Below are positions 1 to 5,517 of a stretch of DNA of 8,637 nt, piece by piece. The notes below the pieces were generated by a model. That model was not told the origin of the DNA, did no database searches, and worked only from the letters and a program-made list of their open reading frames with translations. Within the stretch, counting starts at the first letter, position 1. Each line of letters starts with the position of its first letter. The position numbers and the translations under genes were made by a program. The DNA comes from Acidimicrobiia bacterium (lineage in GTDB: Bacteria > Actinomycetota > Acidimicrobiia > Acidimicrobiales > Acidimicrobilacustridaceae): positions 1 through 8,637 of the forward strand of contig JAEMTX010000078.1 in the NCBI GenBank assembly GCA_016462055.1, read 5' to 3'.

Positions 1-1465
1 GGTCAGGGTTGATCGCAATGATTCCGTCGCGCGCGATGCCCAGCCAGTCACCTTTACTGATCGGGCCTTCATCGCTACTTGAATCGCGTACGGCCCGAGT
101 GACTTCACCGGCAACAACATGGGCGGCGGCTTCAGTCATTGCATCGGCATTTGAAGAAGCGGTGCCTTCTGGGTCGTAGGCCAGCAATGACGCAAAGCCT
201 TCGGCTACACCACGTGTGGGAACCACGCGCACGTTCTTCGTGGTCATGGCATCAACCTGTTCGGCCACCGGAATGATGTTTTTGTTATTTGGCAACACCA
301 CAACATCGTTGGCCGGCGCCGCTTCAACCGCTTCGAGCAATTGAGCGGTTGACGGGTTCATAGTTTGACCACCGGTGACAATCACCTGCACGCCAAGAGA
401 ATGGAAGATGCGACGAATGCCATCGCCAACCGATACTGCAACGACTGCGCACGGAACAGGGTCGTGTGTTGTCGCCGGTTCCGGGTTCATGGGTTCGGCT
501 TCGCGCACCCAACGTTCTTCTTCGACTTCTTCAAGAAGATCAGTGACACGAATGGAACGCGGACGACCAATCTCGACAGCGGCGTCGATGGTGGCGCCAA
601 TGTCGTCGGTGTGAATGTGGCAATTCCAAATTCCGTCGCCGCCGACAACAACAATTGAATCGCCCAGCGTTGACCACACATCTTTAAAACCGGGTACCGC
701 TTCATCGGGCGCTTCGAGGAAGTACATAACTTCATAACGAAGGCTCGCAAGCGAACCATGCTGCGAACCATCACCGTGCGCAGCATCGAACGCGTTGAGA
801 AATTCCGCCGACGCGCCAGCGGGGTCATCGGCTGCTTCAGGAATCGGGCGACCACAAACAATGTTGAGCGCAACGTCGAAGAACAACATGAGTCCGGTGC
901 CGCCGGAATCAACAACACCCGCATCGGCTAATACCTGCAGCATCTCGGGAGTACGTGCGAGCGCATCGGTGCCTGACGCGTGCGCAGCTTCAAGAACACC
1001 AAGAAGATCCGAACCTGCATCGGCCGCAGCGCGACCACCTTCGGCAGCAACACGCACAACAGTGAGGATCGTTCCTTCGACCGGCTTCATCACCGCTCCG
1101 TACGCAGCCGTTGCTGCCGCGTCGAGAGCAGTTGCGAATGCTGCGCCATCAATCGCTGGAGCGGCGCGGAACTCGGCCGACAGTCCCCGCAGGATCTGCG
1201 AAAGAATCACGCCCGAATTTCCGCGAGCGCCCATAAGCGAACCGTGCGAGATCGCTTGACAGGTGGCATCAAGATCGGGCTCGGCGCCATCGAGCTCGGC
1301 AACCACCGACGCCAGCGTCAGCGCCATGTTGGTTCCGGTGTCCCCATCGGGCACCGGATAGACGTTCAGCCGATTGATGGTCTCTCGATGAGCGGCCAAG
1401 GCGTCGGCGTACCCCCGGATGAGGGTCCGGAGATCATCGGCGGTCAGGCTGGAGGCGATAGACAT
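1..1465 (-). CDS. DAK2-domain fatty acid kinase subunit, FakA/YloV family (partial, C-terminus beyond window)
   Basis: Translating the minus strand from the ATG at 1465 gives 488 uninterrupted codons running off the window edge; the family is usually about 550 residues, so roughly the last 60 are missing. The DhaL/DAK2 kinase domain (about residues 10-200) carries the Mg-ATP motif NVYPVPDGDTGTNM (34-47) and the nucleotide loop HGSLMGARGNSG (74-85). The middle domain keeps the CHIHTDD motif (H283, H285). The C-terminal part, with VTGGQTMNPSTAQ (363-375) and LPNNKNI, is the DegV-like portion. In the family this cytosolic subunit transfers phosphate from ATP to a fatty acid held by a FakB/DegV partner, feeding acyl-phosphate into phospholipid synthesis. 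No FakB is visible here. Divergence from rpmB is the usual bacterial arrangement, and recG often follows this gene. No clear Shine-Dalgarno precedes the ATG; the start was chosen because the N-terminus matches the family. Confidence 0.93.
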   Translation of the reverse strand, partial: MSIASSLTADDLRTLIRGYADALAAHRETINRLNVYPVPDGDTGTNMALTLASVVAELDGAEPDLDATCQAISHGSLMGARGNSGVILSQILRGLSAEFRAAPAIDGAAFATALDAAATAAYGAVMKPVEGTILTVVRVAAEGGRAAADAGSDLLGVLEAAHASGTDALARTPEMLQVLADAGVVDSGGTGLMLFFDVALNIVCGRPIPEAADDPAGASAEFLNAFDAAHGDGSQHGSLASLRYEVMYFLEAPDEAVPGFKDVWSTLGDSIVVVGGDGIWNCHIHTDDIGATIDAAVEIGRPRSIRVTDLLEEVEEERWVREAEPMNPEPATTHDPVPCAVVAVSVGDGIRRIFHSLGVQVIVTGGQTMNPSTAQLLEAVEAAPANDVVVLPNNKNIIPVAEQVDAMTTKNVRVVPTRGVAEGFASLLAYDPEGTASSNADAMTEAAAHVVAGEVTRAVRDSSSDEGPISKGDWLGIARDGIIAINPD

Positions 1466-1545
1466 CGGCCGAGAGACTACCGAGGCCTTCGCCCTTGAGC
1501 GCAGGACACGGAAATCAGCTCGATTCAGGCCGGTCAGACGCCGAA

Positions 1546-1574
1546 TTGGGTCCTTCTGAGGCCACTGCTACCAT
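1546..1574 (+). promoter_or_regulatory. Candidate sigma-70-type promoter for rpmB
   Basis: TTGGGT (1546-1551) and TACCAT (1569-1574) are separated by exactly 17 bp and lie upstream of rpmB in the divergent gap. The expected transcription start is near 1581, giving a leader of about 33 nt that contains GGAG at 1601-1604, 9 nt before the ATG. The match to consensus is partial (TTG of the -35; TAnnAT of the -10), so this is a prediction from spacing and position only. Confidence 0.4.
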
Positions 1575-1613
1575 TCGGCGTTCGATTCTTCTGACGTCCC
1601 GGAGTGTGTTGTC

Positions 1614-1808
1614 ATGGCAGGTGTATGCGAGGTGTGCGGAAAGCACCCATCGTTCGGTATGGCGGTAAGCCACTCCCATCGCCGCACCAAGCGACGTTGG
1701 AATCCGAACATTCAGCGGGTTCGAGCCGTGGTCAACGGTTCGACCAAGCGCGTCAATGTGTGCACGTCGTGCCTTAAGGCCGGCAAGGTCGTCAAGGCAG
1801 TTCGCTGA
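1614..1808 (+). CDS. rpmB: 50S ribosomal protein L28 (zinc-ribbon form)
   Basis: This 64-residue basic protein has the bL28 signature: an N-terminal CEVCGKHPSFG segment, SHSHRRTKRRWNPNIQ in the middle and NVCTSCLKAGKV near the C-terminus. The two CxxC pairs (C5/C8 and C50/C53) mark the zinc-binding C+ form of L28; many bacteria also encode a C-minus paralogue expressed under zinc shortage. The protein is part of the large ribosomal subunit. The ATG has GGAG 9 nt upstream and a candidate promoter at 1546-1574. It is divergent from the FakA-like gene and only 2 bp from the following cold-shock-like gene, so those two are probably co-transcribed. Confidence 0.96.
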   Translation: MAGVCEVCGKHPSFGMAVSHSHRRTKRRWNPNIQRVRAVVNGSTKRVNVCTSCLKAGKVVKAVR

Positions 1809-1810
1809 CC

Positions 1811-2098
1811 GTGTCTACCGGTCCTCTGCAGGGAGTCGTCAAGTCCTATGACCCGGTCTCGGGCGTGGGCACCATCATCTGCGACACGGATCTCAATGAT
1901 TACGAGTTCACCCGTAGCGCCCTCGAAGGTTCGATTTTTCGTTCCTTGCGTCAGGGCCAGCGAGTGGTCTTCGATCTCGACGGTGGGTCACTTGCCATTC
2001 GTCTTCGCATGGGCTCAGAAGCCGATATGGGAACACCCGGATTCGAACCGGCCCACCCCGGCAACGTGCAACACCCACAAGGCGGCACCGCGGGCTGA
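1811..2098 (+). CDS. Cold-shock-domain-like small protein (divergent OB fold)
   Basis: This 95-residue protein starts at a GTG 2 nt after the rpmB stop. No separate Shine-Dalgarno is evident, so it probably depends on translation of rpmB. Residues 7-68 follow the cold-shock pattern: GVVKSYDPVSGVGTII (8-23) sits where Csp proteins have GxVKWFNxxKGFGFI, then YEFTRSAL (31-38) in place of the VFVHFSAI strand, then LRQGQRVVFDLD (46-57). The aromatic residues of RNP-1 and RNP-2 that stack on single-stranded nucleic acid are mostly absent, so RNA or DNA binding is uncertain. Residues 69-95 form a Gly/Pro/His-rich tail with no recognisable domain. The DNA for residues 77-80 contains a perfect tRNA T-arm-like string on the opposite strand (see findings). 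The neighbourhood suggests a translation-associated role; this is inference. Confidence 0.75.
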   Translation: MSTGPLQGVVKSYDPVSGVGTIICDTDLNDYEFTRSALEGSIFRSLRQGQRVVFDLDGGSLAIRLRMGSEADMGTPGFEPAHPGNVQHPQGGTAG

Positions 2099-2245
2099 GT
2101 GCCACACGGCACACCAAGCGTTTCGACGACAAAGGATGTCGTTGAATCCTCTACGCTTCGCTAATTCACCAGTCGTTCACCCGGCGGCAATTGCCCGCAG
2201 GGACAACTATCCACCCACGCGTAACACGCATTCGACAATGACGTC

Positions 2246-2250
2246 GGAGG
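2246..2250 (+). promoter_or_regulatory. Strong Shine-Dalgarno of pckG
   Basis: GGAGG lies 4 nt before the ATG at 2255 and fixes the start of pckG. The 156-bp gap before pckG (2099-2254) otherwise holds no convincing -35/-10 pair. TTGAAT at 2142-2147 is the best -35-like hexamer, but no -10 follows it at the right distance. Confidence 0.8.
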
Positions 2251-2254
2251 AAAC

Positions 2255-4045
2255 ATGGCCGGTCAGACAACTAACCAAAAACTGATCGACTGGGTCGAAC
2301 AGTGGCGCGAAATTCTGCAACCCGATGACATTTATTGGTGCGACGGTTCGGCCGAAGAGTACGAGCGCCTGTGCGCACAACTCGTCGAAGGCGGAACCTT
2401 CCGCACGCTGAATGAAGCGAAGCGCCCGAATAGTTACCTCGCACTCTCCGACCCCGGCGACGTTGCTCGCGTTGAAGACCGCACCTACATCTGTTCCGAA
2501 CGCGAAGTCGATGCGGGCCCCACGAACAACTGGCGCCCGCCCGCAGATATGCGTACCGAGATGACCAAGCTCTACACCGGCGCCATGAAGGGCCGCACGA
2601 TGTACGTCGTGCCTTTCTCGATGGGCCCGCTCGGTTCGCCGATCGCACACATTGGTGTGCAGCTCAGCGACTCGGCCTATGTCGCAGTGAACATGCGCAT
2701 CATGACCCGCATGGGCCAAGGCGCACTCGGCGTCCTTGGCAATGGAGAATGGGTTCCGTGCGTGCACTCAGTTGGCATGCCGCTCGCTGCCGGTCAGGCC
2801 GATGTTGCTTGGCCCTGCGATGCCGAGAACAAGTACATCGTGCACTTCCCAGAAACCAGCGAGATCTGGTCCTACGGCTCGGGCTACGGCGGCAACGCAC
2901 TACTCGGCAAGAAGTGCTTCGCGCTGCGTATCGCTTCAACGATGGCTCGCGACAACGGCTGGATGGCTGAGCACATGCTCATCCTCGGTCTCACCTCACC
3001 TGAAGGTGTCAAGAAGTACGTCGCCGCGGCATTCCCGTCGGCTTGTGGCAAGACCAACATGGCCATGCTCATCCCCACCCTTCCGGGTTGGAAGGTCGAA
3101 ACCGTCGGTGACGACATCGCATGGATGAAGTTCGGCGCCGATGGTCGTCTCTACGCCATTAACCCCGAAGCTGGTTTCTTCGGCGTTGCCCCCGGCACCT
3201 CGGCCAAGTCGAACTTCAACGCTCTTGAATCGGTGAAGGGCAATTCAATCTTCACCAACTGCGCATTGACCGACGATGGCGACATCTGGTGGGAAGACCT
3301 TTCCGATGAAGCGCCTGCACATCTCATCGACTGGAAGGGCAACGACTGGACTCCAGCCTCGGACTCCCCAGCTGCTCACCCGAACGCGCGCTTCACCGCT
3401 CCGGCAGAACAGTGCCCGTCGATCGCACCCGAATGGCAAGACCCCGCCGGCGTGCCGATCTCGGCAATCCTTTTCGGCGGCCGTCGCGCCACCAACGTTC
3501 CGCTTGTCACCGAATCATTCGATTGGCGCCACGGCGTATTCCTTGGCTCGATTATGAGCTCAGAAAAGACCGCAGCCGCTGCTGGTGTCGTCGGCGAACT
3601 TCGCTTCGACCCCTTCGCCATGCTTCCCTTCTGTGGCTACAACATGGGCGACTACTTCAAGCATTGGCTCGAGATCGGTGAAGCTACGGACGCATCGAAC
3701 CTCCCCAAGTTGTTCTGGGTGAACTGGTTCCGTAAGGGCGACGATGGTTCGTTCCTGTGGCCCGGCTTTGGTGAAAACTCTCGTGTTCTCAAGTGGATCG
3801 TCGAGCGCCTTGAAGGCACCGCTGGCGCCAACGACACCGCCATTGGCCGTGTCCCGAGTGCATCAGACCTTGACCTTTCTGGCCTCAACATCGACGAGGC
3901 AACTATCACCACGTTGCTTTCGGTCAACAACGACGCATGGCGAGCCGAAATCCCACAGATCGAAGCACACCTCGACACTTTCGGCTCCGAACTTCCTTCA
4001 GAGCTTCGTGACGAACTTCGCCAACTCGAAAAGCGTCTCGGCTAG
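2255..4045 (+). CDS. pckG: Phosphoenolpyruvate carboxykinase (GTP)
   Basis: This 596-residue cytosolic enzyme is full length for the GTP-dependent PEPCK family. It interconverts oxaloacetate + GTP with PEP + GDP + CO2 at the gluconeogenic/anaplerotic node. Visible landmarks are the substrate loop SGYGGNALLGKKCFALR (Y211-R225), the Mn ligands K220, H240 and D287, the P-loop with reactive cysteine FPSACGKTN (260-268, C264), the kinase-2 motif VGDDIAWMKFG (284-294), NPEAGFFGVAPGTS (303-316), and the guanine-pocket aromatic region FWVNWFR. The K, H, D and C positions are all offset by 24 from the vertebrate enzyme, so spacing is fully conserved. The ATG follows GGAGG. The gene appears monocistronic: a 156-bp gap precedes it and a strong hairpin follows. 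Nothing in the sequence suggests inactivation. Confidence 0.98.
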   Translation: MAGQTTNQKLIDWVEQWREILQPDDIYWCDGSAEEYERLCAQLVEGGTFRTLNEAKRPNSYLALSDPGDVARVEDRTYICSEREVDAGPTNNWRPPADMRTEMTKLYTGAMKGRTMYVVPFSMGPLGSPIAHIGVQLSDSAYVAVNMRIMTRMGQGALGVLGNGEWVPCVHSVGMPLAAGQADVAWPCDAENKYIVHFPETSEIWSYGSGYGGNALLGKKCFALRIASTMARDNGWMAEHMLILGLTSPEGVKKYVAAAFPSACGKTNMAMLIPTLPGWKVETVGDDIAWMKFGADGRLYAINPEAGFFGVAPGTSAKSNFNALESVKGNSIFTNCALTDDGDIWWEDLSDEAPAHLIDWKGNDWTPASDSPAAHPNARFTAPAEQCPSIAPEWQDPAGVPISAILFGGRRATNVPLVTESFDWRHGVFLGSIMSSEKTAAAAGVVGELRFDPFAMLPFCGYNMGDYFKHWLEIGEATDASNLPKLFWVNWFRKGDDGSFLWPGFGENSRVLKWIVERLEGTAGANDTAIGRVPSASDLDLSGLNIDEATITTLLSVNNDAWRAEIPQIEAHLDTFGSELPSELRDELRQLEKRLG

Positions 4046-4070
4046 TTCCGATTCACTTCACGAACTGAAC

Positions 4071-4096
4071 GAGGGCGGGGCTTCGGTCCCGCCCTC
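4071..4096 (+). terminator. Strong hairpin terminator after pckG with UUCG tetraloop
   Basis: GAGGGCGGG (4071-4079) pairs perfectly with CCCGCCCTC (4088-4096). Inside it a G-U pair (4080/4087) and C-G pair (4081/4086) close a UUCG loop, giving an 11-bp stem on an exceptionally stable cUUCGg tetraloop. It begins 26 bp after the pckG stop. Only a short TT follows, not a U-tract, so release may need more than the hairpin. It may also protect the pckG mRNA 3' end. Confidence 0.75.
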
Positions 4097-4162
4097 TTCG
4101 CGTCAGGCCACGACGAGTGGCGGTGGACCGTTCTGTCGGCAACGATCACATTCACGCTTTTC

Positions 4163-4169
4163 GAGGGGG
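4163..4169 (+). promoter_or_regulatory. Shine-Dalgarno that sets the GTG start at 4174
   Basis: The purine run GAGGGGG ends 4 nt before the GTG at 4174. The longer reading from the in-frame GTG at 4117 has no Shine-Dalgarno and would add 19 residues that do not resemble the start of a folded domain, so the later start is preferred. Confidence 0.65.
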
Positions 4170-4173
4170 ACTC

Positions 4174-4704
4174 GTGGACGTTGATCGTCGTCTGACGCAT
4201 GTTGAGTTGTTGCACGCACCAGGTGAGCGCGCACTGGCCGCCCGTGTCTTCGAGCTGCTGGGCTGCACGGTGTCCGACAGCGGTCGTCACTGGTTCACGG
4301 CGTTCATCGATACGAACCTTCGCGATTACGCCAACAATTCGTTCTACGCATCGGAAGCACCGGCTGAACAGTTGGCCATCGAAGCAGCGATGGCTGATTC
4401 GGTCGGCGAATGGGTCGAAATGATGCGTGCTGCGCCTCAGAAGTCGCCGCACTTTGGAGTGCGAGTTGGCACGGTCGAGGAACACCGAACACTCATCGAC
4501 AACATTCGTGACGCGTCGCAGAATGACCCTGAACTGCGTGGCCGAATTGAAGTACTCGGAGAATTCCCTCACGATGCGCCCGACGCCATCGCCACCGATA
4601 TGGACCAAGCATTCATCTGGACGAACGTGATCGCGTCAGGTCCGCTTCGACTTGGTCAAGTGATTGAAGTGCAGTGGCATCTGCAAAAAGAACAGACGAA
4701 CTGA
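4174..4704 (+). CDS. VOC/glyoxalase-fold-like protein of unknown substrate
   Basis: From the GTG at 4174 the protein has 176 residues; a GTG at 4117 in the same frame would give 195. It opens with RRLTHVELLHAPGERALAARVFELLGCTV, the typical first strand and helix of a vicinal-oxygen-chelate module. A second module seems to begin at SPHFGVRVGTVEEH (91-104). The C-terminal strand IEVQWHL (164-170) carries a glutamate where VOC enzymes have the last metal ligand. H9, H93 and E165 are therefore candidate metal ligands, by fold analogy only. The VOC superfamily includes glyoxalase I, extradiol dioxygenases and antibiotic-resistance proteins, so no substrate can be named. The gene lies after the pckG hairpin and ends 3 bp from a convergent gene. 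The family call is from sequence pattern and is moderate. Confidence 0.6.
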   Translation: MDVDRRLTHVELLHAPGERALAARVFELLGCTVSDSGRHWFTAFIDTNLRDYANNSFYASEAPAEQLAIEAAMADSVGEWVEMMRAAPQKSPHFGVRVGTVEEHRTLIDNIRDASQNDPELRGRIEVLGEFPHDAPDAIATDMDQAFIWTNVIASGPLRLGQVIEVQWHLQKEQTN

Positions 4705-4707
4705 ATC

Positions 4708-5073
4708 TCAGCTGGCTGCGCCGACGAGCATGGCGCGGATACCGAGACCCATCAGGAACAAGCCACCCAGGCCGTACAGCAGATATTTCTTCTGTGACAT
4801 CTGATGGCGATAGCTGTAGATAAGGCCGACAACGATGATGGCAATAAAGCCATAGAACATGTGGAACTTTGGCGCCTTAATTCCCTGGCCCGCGACCATG
4901 GCGACGCCGAGACCGACCTGCACAAAAATGCTCAACTCGACGATGACAATGAACCACCAAAGTGCGCGAGTGCGAAGTGGCTGAATCCAGTTGGCCGCTA
5001 ACGCCCAACTACCGGCAAGAGCGTTACCGATGATGACGAACCACGAAAAGGACTCATGAATGCTTCGAAGCAT
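4708..5073 (-). CDS. Small four-helix membrane protein of unknown function
   Basis: This 121-residue protein has four hydrophobic segments, roughly residues 9-28, 38-60, 71-87 and 98-118, separated by short basic loops (QPLRTR; YRHQMSQKK). It has no signal peptide beyond the first helix and no domain I can name. Histidines H6, H71 and H90 sit at helix ends, as haem- or metal-coordinating residues might, and Q52 lies within helix 2. It starts 15 bp after the stop of the haem-oxygenase-like gene on the same strand, so the two are probably one transcript. That pairing suggests a role in haem or iron handling, or in membrane redox, but this is inference. Its stop is 3 bp from the stop of the convergent VOC-like gene. 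Confidence 0.75.
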   Translation of the reverse strand: MLRSIHESFSWFVIIGNALAGSWALAANWIQPLRTRALWWFIVIVELSIFVQVGLGVAMVAGQGIKAPKFHMFYGFIAIIVVGLIYSYRHQMSQKKYLLYGLGGLFLMGLGIRAMLVGAAS

Positions 5074-5088
5074 CGGGAGATTCTCGCG

Positions 5089-5454
5089 TTACTTTGACGG
5101 GCCGACGGAGATAACGGGTTCGTAGGCCCAGATCTCGGCACCAACGCCCACGGGGCGTTCTGCACCAGCACCGCCGGGATGACCGCCGGGGTGTCCGCCT
5201 ACAGCAGGAGCGCCATCGGTTCCCCGGTGCCCATCAGCAAACGCTGGAGAAGCAACCCACGCATTGAATGCGTCTTCGTCACGCCAGCGAGTGATGACGA
5301 GCCATTGGTCACGGCCATCTGTTGGCTTGAGGAGTTCGAATCCTTCAAACCCTTCAGCGCCATCGACTACGCCCGCACGGGCAGCGAATCGATGAGCGAG
5401 TTCGTCGCCGGCCTGGGCCGGAACAGTGATGGCGTTGATACGAATGATCGACAT
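5089..5454 (-). CDS. IsdG/MhuD-type haem-degrading monooxygenase (ABM domain) with His-Gly-rich insertion
   Basis: This 121-residue protein strongly resembles mycobacterial MhuD: its first 70 residues follow the same pattern (RINAITVPAQAGDELAHRFA, then GFEGFELLKP, WLVITRW and AFNAWVASPAF). The IsdG-family catalytic set is present as N7, W66 and H76. The Trp-to-His spacing of 10 matches staphylococcal IsdG/IsdI, whereas MhuD has 9. Enzymes of this dimeric ferredoxin-like fold open haem and release iron, so a cytosolic haem-iron acquisition role is expected. After H76, residues 80-104 form a Gly/Pro-rich stretch containing GGHPGGHPGG (86-95), absent from MhuD (about 105 residues). The final strand AEIWAYEPVISVG (106-118) restores the fold. 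The ATG gives the expected N7 numbering. It is the first gene of a minus-strand pair with a membrane protein. A generic ABM monooxygenase is the alternative. Confidence 0.85.
   Translation of the reverse strand: MSIIRINAITVPAQAGDELAHRFAARAGVVDGAEGFEGFELLKPTDGRDQWLVITRWRDEDAFNAWVASPAFADGHRGTDGAPAVGGHPGGHPGGAGAERPVGVGAEIWAYEPVISVGPSK
5171..5199 (-). repeat. 12-bp tandem repeat encoding the HPGG units
   Basis: On the plus strand CCGCCGGGATGA (5171-5182) is followed directly by CCGCCGGGGTGT (5183-5194) and a partial third copy CCGCC (5195-5199). The first two units differ at two positions. Being a multiple of three, copy changes keep the reading frame; each unit encodes one His-Pro-Gly-Gly. Confidence 0.8.
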
Positions 5455-5505
5455 GGCCTTTCATGGTTGCCGCCCCCAGCCGGTCGCGCCAGTCCTGCCC
5501 ACCCG

Positions 5506-5511
5506 TAGACT
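5506..5511 (+). promoter_or_regulatory. -10 element for a leaderless map transcript
   Basis: TAGACT fits the TAnnnT -10 pattern and ends 6 nt before the GTG at 5518, so transcription would begin at the start codon itself. No Shine-Dalgarno lies before the GTG. This is the classic actinobacterial leaderless arrangement. No -35 match is seen 16-18 bp upstream. The whole divergent gap to the haem-oxygenase gene is only 63 bp. Confidence 0.55.
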
Positions 5512-5517
5512 CAGCCT

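Noticed and set aside
487..924. 145-aa open frame on the minus strand, plus several plus-strand frames between 365 and 1498
   Set aside because: All overlap the FakA-like gene in other frames; their translations are Arg/Ser-rich with no domain, while the FakA frame is continuous and motif-rich.
1474..1479. TAGTCT (minus strand) as a -10 box for the FakA-like gene
   Set aside because: It is 8 nt from the ATG and would give a 1-3 nt leader, but there is no -35 match and the hexamer is weak; not listed as a feature.
1960..2060. Possible complete tRNA on the minus strand around the T-arm-like string
   Set aside because: No matching 5' acceptor strand, and no anticodon stem at the expected distance; the outermost T-stem pair is also mismatched. 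Only the T-arm-like motif is reported.
2099..2112. GTGCC-ACAC-GGCAC hairpin just after the cold-shock-like gene
   Set aside because: Only a 5-bp stem and no U-tract; too weak to call a terminator.
1848..2285. 145-aa plus-strand frame overlapping the cold-shock-like gene and the start of pckG
   Set aside because: Low-complexity composition; it overlaps two better-supported genes and their Shine-Dalgarno.
2207..2767. 186-aa open frame antisense to the start of pckG
   Set aside because: No recognisable motif, and its wobble pattern is a shadow of pckG codons.
4117..4173. Longer N-terminus of the VOC-like protein from the GTG at 4117
   Set aside because: No Shine-Dalgarno there, whereas GAGGGGG immediately precedes the in-frame GTG at 4174 and the VOC-like fold begins directly after it.
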